A stretch of DNA of 34,808 nt, taken from positions 1 through 34,808 of the forward strand of contig JAIDCC010000093.1 of the NCBI GenBank assembly GCA_029056055.1. Reading direction: 5' to 3'. Within the stretch, counting starts at the first letter, position 1; every line of letters begins with the position of its first letter. The notes below the pieces were generated by a model, which was not told where the DNA came from, made no database searches, and worked only from the letters and a program-made list of their open reading frames with translations. Source of the DNA: Duncaniella sp. (GTDB lineage Bacteria; Bacteroidota; Bacteroidia; Bacteroidales; Muribaculaceae). Below, piece by piece: positions 7,483 through 15,323 of this stretch. Both the position numbers and the translations under genes were made by a program.

Positions 7483-8476
7483 AGAGTTTGGTTGAAATGT
7501 TAAGCATGACAGTCATTGCGCCCGAATGAGGCTGAGCCAGAGCCACGCCGAAAGCGAAGGCGCGCGTGTTGAGCCCGGCTCCGATGGAAAAGCCCGAGAG
7601 GAAACTGCGCTTGTAGGTGGACATGTCGGTGCGGGTCTTATAGTTGTAGCCGAGGGCGGCATAGAAACGCTCGGAGGGGACGAACTGGAGGCCAAACACG
7701 AGGTGGCGGAACAGGTTGGAGCCGAAGGAGTCTTTCACTTCACTCTCGGTCTGCTGCGTGCCGTCGCCGGCGTCGTAGTATGGCAGGTGCCACTTGGTGA
7801 GGTTCCAGGCCGTGATGCTTCCGATGATGGATGAGCCGAAGCGTTTCGACACACCGAGGCGCACGTCGACGGGGAGGCGGTCGGAGCGGTCGTAGAACTT
7901 CTTGACCTGACCGCCGAGATTTGTCACCACGGCAGAGAGCGAAAAGTCGCTTTCGGGGTTGAAGTAGTTGACGCCCAGAGTGGCTGCGAGAGCCATGGCC
8001 GAATAGCGGTCGTAGCTCGAATAGAGGAAATCAAGGCGTGCGCCGCCTCGCCAACGGTCGTTGATGTCGTGGGCATAGGTGACGCCGAATTTCATATCCT
8101 TGGGCGAAATGTCGCCGGTGAGCACACCGTTGATGTCGGCGCCCTTGATGGTGCCGTAGCCGAAGTATTCCACCGAGGCCATCCATGCCCCTTTCTCGCC
8201 GGCCGAGTGTCCGTATTTTACGCCGGCGAAATTGCTTTCGCCTATCCAGCGCATGTAGTTGACGCCAAGCTGATTTTCCACCTCGGCACCGAGCAGACCG
8301 GGATTGCGCTCGGCGTCGTTGACATCGTCGGAAATATTGGAGATGTTGACCCCGCCGAGGGCATATTCGAGCACCGACGAGGGGACGTTGAGCCAACCGT
8401 AGGCTCCGCCGGACGTCTGCGCCACAGCCTGAAGCGCGGCGAGCATCATTGTTATGTAGCAGAAGAATTGTCGCAT
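7472..8476 (-). CDS. porQ: Type IX secretion system outer-membrane protein PorQ
   Basis: A 334-residue exported protein with a signal peptide (residues 1-20, ending AVAQ) and alternating amphipathic strands typical of an outer-membrane beta-barrel. Examples are GVNYMRWIGESNFAGVKYG and the last strands ending in ISTKLYEF. The N-terminal segment GAYGWLNVPSSVLEYALGG, and LGGVNISNISDD with RNPGLLG after it, match the PorQ family, a component needed for type IX secretion in Porphyromonas-type bacteria. Gene order porQ-cmk-ispH is also seen in other Bacteroidales. It overlaps cmk by 11 bp. I found no convincing TTG-N20-TAnnTTTG promoter; the leader has a short hairpin (8499-8513) and a heptamer array (8587-8611). 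Confidence 0.87.
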   Translation of the reverse strand: MRQFFCYITMMLAALQAVAQTSGGAYGWLNVPSSVLEYALGGVNISNISDDVNDAERNPGLLGAEVENQLGVNYMRWIGESNFAGVKYGHSAGEKGAWMASVEYFGYGTIKGADINGVLTGDISPKDMKFGVTYAHDINDRWRGGARLDFLYSSYDRYSAMALAATLGVNYFNPESDFSLSAVVTNLGGQVKKFYDRSDRLPVDVRLGVSKRFGSSIIGSITAWNLTKWHLPYYDAGDGTQQTESEVKDSFGSNLFRHLVFGLQFVPSERFYAALGYNYKTRTDMSTYKRSFLSGFSIGAGLNTRAFAFGVALAQPHSGAMTVMLNISTKLYEF

Positions 8477-8586
8477 AAGAGTGTTGTGGGAGGGACGCCG
8501 ACCCGCGGGGTCGTTTCCTCTCTATAGAACAACGTCGTTTCGGCCACATTATTGCCCCGAGAGAGATATATAATGGGGAATGTTGC

Positions 8587-8611
8587 GAATGGGGAATGGG
8601 GAATGGGGAAT
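8587..8611. repeat. Heptamer tandem repeat (GAATGGG x3.6)
   Basis: GAATGGG is repeated three full times plus GAAT, with another related unit at 8572-8582. It lies about 110 bp upstream of the porQ start and matches the CCATTCC array at 1-21 in the opposite orientation. Copy number may vary between strains by slippage. Confidence 0.85.
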
Positions 8612-8620
8612 GTTGGAGGA

Positions 8621-8832
8621 TGTCACAGCTGTCCCACGCCGAGGGCGTGTCGTGGGACGGTGGGACAACATAATTCAGGAATAAGGCCACGAAATAACGC
8701 GAATTTTTATGCGACCATGTACGGTCATGCCTTTGGCATGTTGGTGGTGCCCAGCGTATCCATGGCGAAAAGTCCCAATGATTATCTATGCGCATATCGC
8801 TTGTATGATAATTGATTATCTCGCTGTGCGGG
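8621..8832 (+). repeat. Dispersed repeat, modules B and C (tandem unit 1)
   Basis: Module B has GTCCCACGCCGAGGGCGTG, TCGTGGGACGGTGGGACAAC, then module C: ATAATTCAGGAATAAGG, CCATGTACGGTCATGCC-TTT-GGCATG, an inverted pair ATTATC/GATAAT around TATGCGCATA, and ATTGATTATCTCGCTGTGCG. Unit 2 repeats this 195 bp later. Confidence 0.88.
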
Positions 8833-9060
8833 GGACAGCGGGACAGGGGACAGCGTGGGATAACATAATTCAGGCATAAGGTCACGAAAAACCCGAATGT
8901 TTATGCGACCATGTACGGACATGCCTTTGGCATGTTGGTGGTGCGCAGCGTCTCCGTGGCGAAAAAACAATGATTATCTATGCGCATATCGCTTGTATGA
9001 TAATTGATTATCTCGCCGTGCGGGGGAAACGTGCCGAAGGCTCGTCCGTACATGGCGGCC
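8833..9060 (+). repeat. Dispersed repeat, modules B and C (tandem unit 2)
   Basis: GACAGCGGGACAGGGGACAG and GCGTGGGATAACATAATTC lead into a module C nearly identical to unit 1. Differences include a perfect hairpin arm (GGACATGCC rather than GGTCATGCC) and small indels near 8895 and 8965. It ends GCCGTGCGGGGGAAACGTGC and CGAAGGCTCGTCCGTACATG. Confidence 0.88.
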
Positions 9061-9080
9061 GAGGCATACATGGCGGCCGG

Positions 9081-9124
9081 GGCGTGGGACAGCGTGGGAC
9101 GGTGGGACAATGGGGCAGCGGGAC
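9081..9124 (+). repeat. GGGAC right-arm array (module B)
   Basis: Four GGGAC units and one GGGGC variant at 8-10 nt spacing, with no matching left arm nearby. It abuts the T-run of the tRNA-His terminator on the other strand. Confidence 0.75.
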
Positions 9125-9157
9125 AAAAAAAGAGTCTGCCGATGTGACAGACTCTTT
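9124..9157 (-). terminator. Rho-independent terminator after tRNA-His
   Basis: On the minus strand a perfect 10-bp stem (AAAGAGTCTG / CAGACTCTTT) with a 9-nt loop is followed by a run of seven T residues. It starts 4 bp after the tRNA 3' end. Confidence 0.92.
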
Positions 9158-9160
9158 GAG

Positions 9161-9235
<75 letters not shown>

Positions 9236-9255
9236 ATTTGTTTGGTTTTGCGGTG

Positions 9256-9286
9256 CAAAGTTACGGCTTTTTTTTATTCCCACCAA
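9256..9286 (-). promoter_or_regulatory. Promoter of tRNA-His
   Basis: On the minus strand TTG (9286-9284) and TAACTTTG (9263-9256) are separated by exactly 20 bases. The tRNA 5' end lies 20 bases further on. Confidence 0.85.
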
Positions 9287-9367
9287 ATTTTCGGGCAACT
9301 TTTTTCGAAAAAAATGTTCAGTGGGGATGTTTGAGGGGTTTGCGAAGGATGGTTTAGGAGGGAAAAC

Positions 9368-9398
9368 TTGCTAAATTGCGCGAAATTGTCTAAATTTG
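9368..9398 (+). promoter_or_regulatory. Promoter of lepA, close to the start codon
   Basis: TTG (9368-9370) and TAAATTTG (9391-9398) are separated by exactly 20 bases. Only CAGCC separates the -7 box from the ATG at 9404, so the transcript should be leaderless or nearly so. Confidence 0.8.
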
Positions 9399-9403
9399 CA
9401 GCC

Positions 9404-11191
9404 ATGAAACGTATCCGCAATTTCTGTATCATAGCCCATATAGACCATGGCAAGAGTACGCTTGCCGACCGCCTACTGGAATTTACGAAAACCGTTGCCG
9501 GAAAGGACCTGCAGGCGCAGGTGCTCGACGACATGGACCTTGAGCGCGAGCGAGGCATCACCATCAAGAGCCATGCCATTCAGATGAAGTATGTGCTCGA
9601 CGGCGAAGAGTATACTCTGAATCTGATTGACACCCCGGGACACGTGGACTTTTCGTATGAGGTGTCGCGCTCGATAGCTGCGTGCGAGGGTGCGCTGCTC
9701 ATCGTCGATGCTTCGCAGGGCATCCAGGCGCAGACCATCTCAAACCTCTACATGGCCATCGACAACGACCTCGAAATTATCCCCGTTATAAATAAGGTGG
9801 ATTTGGACTCGGCGAAGCCCGACGAGGTGGAAGACCAGATTGTCGACCTTCTGGGGTGTGACCCCGACGAGGTGATACGCGCGTCGGGTAAGACCGGCAT
9901 AGGTGTGCCCGAAATCCTCGAGGCCATCATCCGCCGCATCCCCGCACCTGTGGGCGACCCCGAGGCACCGCTTCAGGCGCTGATTTTCGACTCGGTGTTT
10001 AATCCGTTCCGCGGCATCATAGCTTATTTCAAAATCGAAAACGGCACCATCCGCAAGAACGATTTCGTGAAGTTCGTGGCCACGGGCAAGGAGTATAACG
10101 CCGACGAGATAGGTGTGCTCAAGCTCGACATGCAGCCGTGTGAAACGCTTTCGGCGGGCAATGTGGGCTACATCATTTCGGGCATCAAGACTTCGAAGGA
10201 GGTCAAGGTGGGCGACACGATAACCCATGTGGCGCGTCCCTGCGAGAAGGCCATCGAGGGTTTTGAAGAGGTGAAGCCAATGGTGTTTGCGGGCGTCTAC
10301 CCCATCGAGACGGAAGATTTCGAAAACCTCCGCTCGTCGCTCGAAAAGCTTCAGCTCAACGATGCGTCGCTGACGTTTCAGCCGGAGTCGTCGATGGCGC
10401 TCGGATTCGGTTTCCGCTGCGGCTTCCTCGGGCTGCTCCACATGGAAATCATTCAGGAGCGTCTGGGACGCGAGTTTGACATGGATGTTATCACGACGGT
10501 GCCCAACGTGAGCTACCGCGTGTATGACAAGCATGGCAACATGACCGAGGTGCACAATCCTTCCGGACTCCCTGAGCCTACGCTTATCGACCATATCGAG
10601 GAACCCTACATCCGTGCTTCGATTATCACGGCGGCCGACTATATCGGTCCGATTATGACGCTCTGTCTGGGCAAGCGCGGCGAGCTGGTGAAGCAGGAAT
10701 ACATTTCGGGCAACCGAATGGAGATGATTTTCGACATGCCTCTGGGCGAAATCGTGATAGACTTCTACGACAAGCTCAAATCTATCTCGAAGGGATATGC
10801 GTCGTTTGACTATCACCTGCACGATTTCCGCACTTCAAAGCTCGTGAAGCTCGACATCCTGCTCAACGGCGAGAGCGTGGACGCCCTGTCGACGCTGACC
10901 CACGTTGACAATGCCGTCACGTTCGGACGACGCATGTGTGAGAAACTGAAGGAACTCATTCCGCGCCAGCAGTTTGACATAGCCATTCAGGCCGCCATCG
11001 GCGCGAAAATCATAGCCCGCGAAACCATCAAGGCCGTGCGCAAGGATGTGACCGCCAAGTGTTACGGCGGCGACATCTCGCGTAAGCGCAAACTTCTCGA
11101 AAAGCAGAAGAAGGGCAAGAAGCGCATGAAGCAGATTGGTTCGGTCGAGGTGCCGCAGAAGGCATTCCTCGCCGTGCTCAAGCTTGACTGA
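9404..11191 (+). CDS. lepA: Elongation factor 4 (LepA)
   Basis: LepA is a ribosome-bound GTPase that acts in translation, with proposed roles in back-translocation and 30S biogenesis. The protein has 595 residues. G1 is AHIDHGKST (11-19), switch I contains [11 protein letters not shown]3 is DTPGHVDF, and G4 is NKVD. The C-terminal LepA-specific domain ends with [17 protein letters not shown] and the stretch [15 protein letters not shown], as expected. I placed the start at 9404 ([14 protein letters not shown]) rather than at 9368, because the upstream 12 codons overlap the promoter boxes. It is convergent with the EamA gene and shares 14 bp with it at the 3' ends. Confidence 0.97.
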   Translation: MKRIRNFCIIAHIDHGKSTLADRLLEFTKTVAGKDLQAQVLDDMDLERERGITIKSHAIQMKYVLDGEEYTLNLIDTPGHVDFSYEVSRSIAACEGALLIVDASQGIQAQTISNLYMAIDNDLEIIPVINKVDLDSAKPDEVEDQIVDLLGCDPDEVIRASGKTGIGVPEILEAIIRRIPAPVGDPEAPLQALIFDSVFNPFRGIIAYFKIENGTIRKNDFVKFVATGKEYNADEIGVLKLDMQPCETLSAGNVGYIISGIKTSKEVKVGDTITHVARPCEKAIEGFEEVKPMVFAGVYPIETEDFENLRSSLEKLQLNDASLTFQPESSMALGFGFRCGFLGLLHMEIIQERLGREFDMDVITTVPNVSYRVYDKHGNMTEVHNPSGLPEPTLIDHIEEPYIRASIITAADYIGPIMTLCLGKRGELVKQEYISGNRMEMIFDMPLGEIVIDFYDKLKSISKGYASFDYHLHDFRTSKLVKLDILLNGESVDALSTLTHVDNAVTFGRRMCEKLKELIPRQQFDIAIQAAIGAKIIARETIKAVRKDVTAKCYGGDISRKRKLLEKQKKGKKRMKQIGSVEVPQKAFLAVLKLD

Positions 11192-12098
11192 CGGATTTGG
11201 CGCGTGAGACGGTCACGAGCCATACGCCCGAAAATATCAACGCCACGGCCACGGCTTTTGTGGCGGTGAAACGGTCCAGTCCGAGGTAGATGCCTACGCA
11301 GGTGGCTACAATGGGCTGGACATAATTGTACATACCTACGAGCGTGGGGCGCAGGGCTTTCTGACCTATCATGATGCAGATGTAGGCCACGAAAGTGGCA
11401 AACCCGACGACGTAGGCCACGCCACACCACTCGGCCGCTCCCATGTCGGACCATTCGGCCGAAAGTATCGAGGGGATGGAGAAGGGAAGGATGATGCAGG
11501 CCGCGAAGGTGAACATCCATTTCATCAGGGTGACGACGGAGTATTTACGGATAAAGTTTTTGTAGAAAGTGAGATAGGTGGCGTAACTGAGCTGCGCGGC
11601 AAGCACGAGAAGGTCGCCGAGGAGCGGATTGTCGCCTTTGACCACGGCACCACTACCCCACGAGCTTGCCACGAGCAGGAGGGCACCCGAAGCGCCGAGC
11701 ACGATACCTCCGACCTTTTTGAGTGTGATGGGTTCGCCCAGGACGAAGGCGGCGAGCACCATGACCCACAGGGGCATAGTGGTGGTGATGATTGAGGCTT
11801 CGCCGGGCGACGTGAAGCCAACGCCGAAGATGAAGCAACCCTGATTGGTGACGATGCCGAGCACAGCCGCTCCGGCAAGGAGGAGTTTGTCTTTCGGGCA
11901 CACGTGTTCGCGGGGGAGGAGGAGCGAGGCTATCCAGAAGAGGATGGCGGCTCCGACGATGCGGAAGTCAGTCATGAGGAGAGGCGACACCACGCCGGCA
12001 CTCATCACCATTTTGGCCACGGGCGACATGAGTCCCCACATCGTATTGGCGCCGAGCATTGCTGCATGGCCTTTCCATTGCGCAGAAGTGAGTTTCAT
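11178..12098 (-). CDS. EamA/DMT-family inner-membrane transporter
   Basis: A 306-residue drug/metabolite transporter superfamily protein with two EamA halves and about ten membrane segments. The first repeat begins at [15 protein letters not shown]. The second covers [18 protein letters not shown] onwards and ends with [17 protein letters not shown]. The substrate is unknown; relatives export amino acids, nucleobases or small metabolites. I chose the ATG at 12098 ([11 protein letters not shown]) because it matches the usual N-terminus and follows a -7-like box TACCTTTG (12128-12121) by 22 bp; longer frames would run through a repeat element. The 3' end overlaps lepA by 14 bp tail to tail. Confidence 0.9.
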   Translation of the reverse strand: MKLTSAQWKGHAAMLGANTMWGLMSPVAKMVMSAGVVSPLLMTDFRIVGAAILFWIASLLLPREHVCPKDKLLLAGAAVLGIVTNQGCFIFGVGFTSPGEASIITTTMPLWVMVLAAFVLGEPITLKKVGGIVLGASGALLLVASSWGSGAVVKGDNPLLGDLLVLAAQLSYATYLTFYKNFIRKYSVVTLMKWMFTFAACIILPFSIPSILSAEWSDMGAAEWCGVAYVVGFATFVAYICIMIGQKALRPTLVGMYNYVQPIVATCVGIYLGLDRFTATKAVAVALIFSGVWLVTVSRAKSVSQA

Positions 12099-12154
12099 AG
12101 AGGTCTGAGTTTTCAGGGTGCAAAGGTACGATTTTAATTTTGAATTTTGAATGG

Positions 12155-12195
12155 GGTAATCGACAAAGTCGCTTGGCTCGGCCAAGAATGTGGAA
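12155..12195 (+). repeat. Double-hairpin repeat (module A)
   Basis: Two perfect adjacent hairpins: CGAC-AAA-GTCG (12161-12171) and CTTGGC-TCG-GCCAAG (12172-12186), followed by AATG. Related copies are at 15045-15083 and 23763-23808; each precedes a module B repeat. Confidence 0.8.
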
Positions 12196-12239
12196 TTTTG
12201 AATAGACACCGTGTTGCATGGGGTTGCCGAGAATGAGGA

Positions 12240-12322
12240 AAGTGTCACGGCTGTCACGGCTCTGTCCCACGCCGGGGGCGTGTCGTGGGACACCGGGACA
12301 GCGGGACACTTGGGACATTCGG
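12240..12322 (+). repeat. GTCCC/GGGAC dispersed repeat (module B)
   Basis: CTGTCCCACGCCGGGGGCGT leads to GTCGTGGGACACCGGGACAG, then GCGGGACACTTGGGACATTC. The right arm has four GGGAC units 8-9 nt apart. The last unit supplies the TTG of the pgeF promoter. Confidence 0.88.
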
Positions 12323-12340
12323 AGTTTTTGCGTAATTTTG
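12310..12340 (+). promoter_or_regulatory. Promoter of pgeF, -33 box inside a repeat
   Basis: TTG (12310-12312) lies in the last CTTGGGAC unit of the module B repeat; TAATTTTG (12333-12340) follows after exactly 20 bases. The ATG is 7 nt beyond the -7 box, so the message is close to leaderless. Confidence 0.78.
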
Positions 12341-12347
12341 CATTAGT

Positions 12348-13136
12348 ATGAAGCCACACAATCTTACACAACATATTATATTTGAAACCGGGCGTTCGGT
12401 GGCCATGACCTTCGAGCGCGGAATTGCCGAAGATGAAGCTGCCAGTCCATACGCAGGTTTCTCGGTGTGTCACTACACGTCAGACTCGCCGGAACGTGTC
12501 AGCGAGGCCCGGCGCAGACTTGCCGAAAAGTTAGGCATTGGCGCTGATAGGCTCGTGATACCCCGTCAGACCCATTCGACAGAGGTGCGCGTCATCGACT
12601 CACTTCCCGTCGGGGCGGAGCAGCTCGAAGGCGTGGATGCTTTGGTGACGCGGATGCCCGGAGTGGCGCTCTGCATCAGTACGGCCGACTGTGTGCCTGT
12701 GGTCGCCGCCGACGGGAGAGGTGTCATAGCCGTGGCTCACGCAGGTTGGCGCGGGATGGCCGGAGGAATTGTTGAAAAGACCATTGAGGCCATGGTGGGG
12801 CTCGGAAGCCGGCGAGAGGAAATCGTCGTGGCGTGCGGCCCTCACATCTCGGCCGAGGCTTTCGAAGTGGGCGAGGAAGTGGCCGAACGTTTCGAGGAGG
12901 ATGGCGCGGTGGTCAGGATTGAGGGAGCGGCGCGTCCCCACGTCTCGCTCTATGAAGCGATGCGCCGGAGGGCGATGCGTGCCGGGGTGCGAGAATACAA
13001 TATCCTCCCCCTCGACAGAGGGTTTTGCTCGTTTTCAACCCCGGGCGTCTATTTTTCGGCGCGACGTCTCGGCATAGCGTCGGGGAGGACGCCGACGGTG
13101 GTTTTCACTCGCGAGGCGAATAAAGGTCAGGAATAA
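12348..13136 (+). CDS. pgeF: PgeF/YfiH-type purine nucleoside phosphorylase (multicopper-like fold)
   Basis: A 262-residue protein of the DUF152/COG1496 family. Members act as zinc-dependent purine nucleoside phosphorylases or adenosine deaminases, and E. coli YfiH (PgeF) has also been linked to peptidoglycan editing. Expected metal ligands are visible: H76 in RQTHS, C115 in TADCVPV, and H131 in VAHAGWRG. The C-terminal DRGFCSF segment, usual near the end of the family, is present. The start at 12348 gives the expected length and lies just after a perfect promoter. It stands alone: EamA is divergent and dnaA has its own promoter. Confidence 0.93.
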   Translation: MKPHNLTQHIIFETGRSVAMTFERGIAEDEAASPYAGFSVCHYTSDSPERVSEARRRLAEKLGIGADRLVIPRQTHSTEVRVIDSLPVGAEQLEGVDALVTRMPGVALCISTADCVPVVAADGRGVIAVAHAGWRGMAGGIVEKTIEAMVGLGSRREEIVVACGPHISAEAFEVGEEVAERFEEDGAVVRIEGAARPHVSLYEAMRRRAMRAGVREYNILPLDRGFCSFSTPGVYFSARRLGIASGRTPTVVFTREANKGQE

Positions 13137-13390
13137 GCGAAATCTTTTCACATTTTTTAATGTTTTAATTTGCAAACACATGTTAATTCTCTGATAATCA
13201 GACACACGACATATGTTTATAACTTTTTTAATGTGAGAAAGGACGAAAAGGTTTGCTTTTGCAACTACCTAACTATCAACCGCTTAAACCGCAAAGGCGC
13301 AAAAAGATGACGCAAATTTCGAGCGCGCGGGTTATTTCTCTGAAATTCAGGATATTGTAATAATTTCTGAAAATACAAATTTTTCGGCTC
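13137..13390. other. AT-rich gap upstream of dnaA, no clear origin
   Basis: The 324-bp pgeF-dnaA gap is AT-rich and contains TGTTTATAACTTTTTT near 13214. I see no cluster of TTATCCACA-type DnaA boxes and no gene. Its last 70 bp hold the dnaA promoter. Confidence 0.6.
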
Positions 13391-13421
13391 TTGATTTTTA
13401 GCTTTTTTTTTCGGAATTTTG
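13391..13421 (+). promoter_or_regulatory. Promoter of dnaA
   Basis: TTG (13391-13393), exactly 20 bases, then GAATTTTG (13414-13421), one mismatch from TAnnTTTG. The start codon is 39 nt beyond the -7 box. Confidence 0.65.
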
Positions 13422-13460
13422 TAGCCGTATAGCCACCTACAGAATATTACAAAACCAGCG

Positions 13461-14849
13461 ATGCAGACCGAATACGCTAAGAAGTGGGAGGAATGTCTGA
13501 AGATAATTCGTGACATTATCCCCGCTGAACAATTCAAATATTGGTTTGAGCCGTTGTCTTTCCTCTCGATGAAAGACAACGTGCTGACCATATCCTGTCC
13601 GTCGGAGTTTTTCTCCGAGCAGCTTGAAGAGCGCTATTTCAAAGTCCTCGGTCCATCGCTCAAGCGCGTCTTCGGCAACGGCATACATCTTATATATGAG
13701 TTTCCCATCGTAGCGGGCGACCCCACGACGCATGTCAACGTAGACAGCGCGCATCCGTCGCAGGTGGTCAAGCCGGCTCCCGGCGCGTCGTCCAACCCCT
13801 TCCGCGAGAAGTTTGTCGAGGAAATCGAGTCGCAGCTCAACCCGGTCTACACTTTCGAAAACTACGTCATTTCGGAGTCTAACAAGGTGGCTCGCTCCAT
13901 CGGTGAGGCCATAGCCAACGACCCCAAACTGCAGACGTTCAACCCTCTGTTTGTGTTTGGTTCGTGCGGTGTGGGCAAGACCCACCTCATTCAGGCCATC
14001 GGTATCCGCATAAAGGAACGCGACCCTCGCGCACGAGTGCTCTACATCACGGCGCGACTCTTCGAGAGCCAGTACACCGCCGCCGTGCAGCGCAGCAAGG
14101 TCAACGAGTTCATATCCTTCTACCAGAGTATCGACACGCTCATCATCGACGACATTCAGGACTTCATCGGCAAGGATAAGACCCAGCGCACCTTCTTTCA
14201 CATCTTCAACCACCTCAAGCAGAACTCGAAACAGCTCATCATGTCGAGCGACTGCTGCCCTTCTGAAATGGAGGGTATGGAAGAACGCCTCCTCTCACGC
14301 TTCAAAAGCGGTATGACCGCCCGCCTCGACAAGCCCGACTATCAGCTGCGCCGCGAGGTGCTCGAGCGCAAGGCCCGTCGCGACGGTCTGGTGCTCCCTC
14401 CCGACGTGATGGACTATCTGGCCACTAACGTCACCGAGTCAATCCGCGAACTCGAGGGAGTGATGGTGTCGCTCTTAGCTCACGCCACATTCCTCAACAA
14501 GGAAATCACCGTCGACCTGGCCCGCCGAGTGCTTGCCAACGCCGTCAAACTCAACCGCCGCACGCTCAACTTCGAGACCATCACCAAGACCGTGGCAACC
14601 TATTACGGACTCGATGCCGACCAGATTTTCACCAAGACCCGCAAGCGCGAGGTGTCAGACGCGCGTCAGATGGTGATGTATCTGGCCAAGAAGCACACCA
14701 AGATGCCCCTCAAGGCCATCGGCGCACGCCTGCAACGCACGCACGCCACCGTGCTCTACGCCTGCCGTCTCATCGACGAGCGCCTTCCCCTCGAAAAGAA
14801 GCTTCAGGAGGAAGTGGCCGAGATAGAAAAGACGCTGATGACCGACTGA
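13461..14849 (+). CDS. dnaA: Chromosomal replication initiator DnaA
   Basis: DnaA binds DnaA boxes at the origin, oligomerises with ATP and opens DNA. The 462-residue protein has domain I (about 1-80), a short linker, the AAA+ domain with Walker A GSCGVGKTH (167-175) and Walker B LIIDDIQD (about 226-233), and domain IV at the C-terminus. Domain IV reads RKREVSDARQMVMYLAKKHT and later QRTHATVLYAC. In E. coli the corresponding recognition loop is GGRDHTTV, whose D433, H434 and T435 contact the DnaA box; here the equivalents are T427, H428 and A429. The start is the ATG after the promoter at 13391-13421, giving MQTEYAKKWEECLKII as in other Bacteroidales. Confidence 0.97.
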   Translation: MQTEYAKKWEECLKIIRDIIPAEQFKYWFEPLSFLSMKDNVLTISCPSEFFSEQLEERYFKVLGPSLKRVFGNGIHLIYEFPIVAGDPTTHVNVDSAHPSQVVKPAPGASSNPFREKFVEEIESQLNPVYTFENYVISESNKVARSIGEAIANDPKLQTFNPLFVFGSCGVGKTHLIQAIGIRIKERDPRARVLYITARLFESQYTAAVQRSKVNEFISFYQSIDTLIIDDIQDFIGKDKTQRTFFHIFNHLKQNSKQLIMSSDCCPSEMEGMEERLLSRFKSGMTARLDKPDYQLRREVLERKARRDGLVLPPDVMDYLATNVTESIRELEGVMVSLLAHATFLNKEITVDLARRVLANAVKLNRRTLNFETITKTVATYYGLDADQIFTKTRKREVSDARQMVMYLAKKHTKMPLKAIGARLQRTHATVLYACRLIDERLPLEKKLQEEVAEIEKTLMTD

Positions 14850-15044
14850 TTTGCGGCCGCAGGGCTTCGCGCTCACTAAATGTGGGTAGACTCCCGGGCG
14901 AAAAATCATTGAATTTCGGTATTTCGCCGACCGGAGAAATGTAGTAATTTTGTATCGGATAAAAATGATACATACCTCATAGTAGTAAAAGATTGTGTAG
15001 CGCCGCCGCGATTGAGAAAATCCCGGTGGCGTTACTGATTTATG

Positions 15045-15083
15045 CAATCGGCGAAGTCGCTTGGGTCGGGCAGGAATGTTGAA
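15045..15083 (+). repeat. Double-hairpin repeat (module A), diverged copy
   Basis: CGGC-GAA-GTCG (15049-15059, one G-T pair) is followed by CTTGGGTCGGGCAGG, a weaker version of the second hairpin. Similarity to 12155-12195 extends through AATCGGCGAAGTCGCTTGG and into GAATGTTG. Confidence 0.65.
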
Positions 15084-15092
15084 GAAGCGCGG

Positions 15093-15165
15093 AGGTGTCC
15101 CAAGTGTCACTGATGTCCCAAGCCAGAGGCGTGTCGTGGGACAGTGGGACAGCGGGACAGAGAGC
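15093..15165 (+). repeat. GTCCC/GGGAC dispersed repeat (module B)
   Basis: GTGTCCCAAGTGTCACTGAT and GTCCCAAGCCAGAGGCGTG form the left arm and centre; TCGTGGGACAGTGGGACAGC then GGGACAGAG form the right arm. Confidence 0.87.
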
Positions 15166-15225
15166 CGTGCGGGCGGAGTTTTAGGTTTTTTAGCACACTG
15201 CGAGGTCAATTACGGAGGGAATTGT

Positions 15226-15256
15226 TTGCTATCGCGGGGAAAATTTCTTAATTTTG
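15226..15256 (+). promoter_or_regulatory. Promoter of the lysS-gpsA-pgi unit
   Basis: TTG (15226-15228), exactly 20 bases, then TAATTTTG (15249-15256). The expected leader to the lysS start at 15324 is about 60 nt. Confidence 0.82.
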
Positions 15257-15323
15257 CCGATATTTCCCTAATAGTGTGGCTCTGCGAGCCGCCCTTATCC
15301 ATAAGCAAACTTAGACACAAGAC

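Larger units (their letters stand above)
8477..9160. other. 684-bp repeat island between porQ and tRNA-His
   Basis: No gene is supported here. From left to right it contains a hairpin CGACCC-GCG-GGGTCG in the porQ leader (8499-8513), the heptamer array (8587-8611), two near-identical B+C units about 195 bp apart (8621-9060), right-arm B units (9081-9124), and the tRNA-His terminator (9124-9157). Short open frames over the repeats read through in several frames and have no protein-like features. Confidence 0.8.
14850..15323. other. 474-bp gap between dnaA and lysS
   Basis: No gene is supported. It contains a -7-like box TAATTTTG (14945-14952) with only a weak -33 match, a hairpin GTATC/GATAC (14952-14971), a larger hairpin CGCCGCCG/CGGTGGCG (15001-15031), module A (15045-15083), module B (15093-15165) and the lysS promoter (15226-15256). 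Confidence 0.75.

Noticed and set aside
9740-10822. A 360-residue minus-strand frame inside lepA
   Set aside because: It lies wholly opposite a conserved GTPase gene and its His/Arg/Val-rich composition is typical of antisense translation.
13137-13460. Replication origin next to dnaA
   Set aside because: AT-rich, but no cluster of DnaA boxes was found. In many Bacteroidetes the origin is not next to dnaA.
15293-15305. Isolated TTATCCATAA, close to a DnaA box, in the lysS leader
   Set aside because: A single near-match is expected by chance and no others are nearby.
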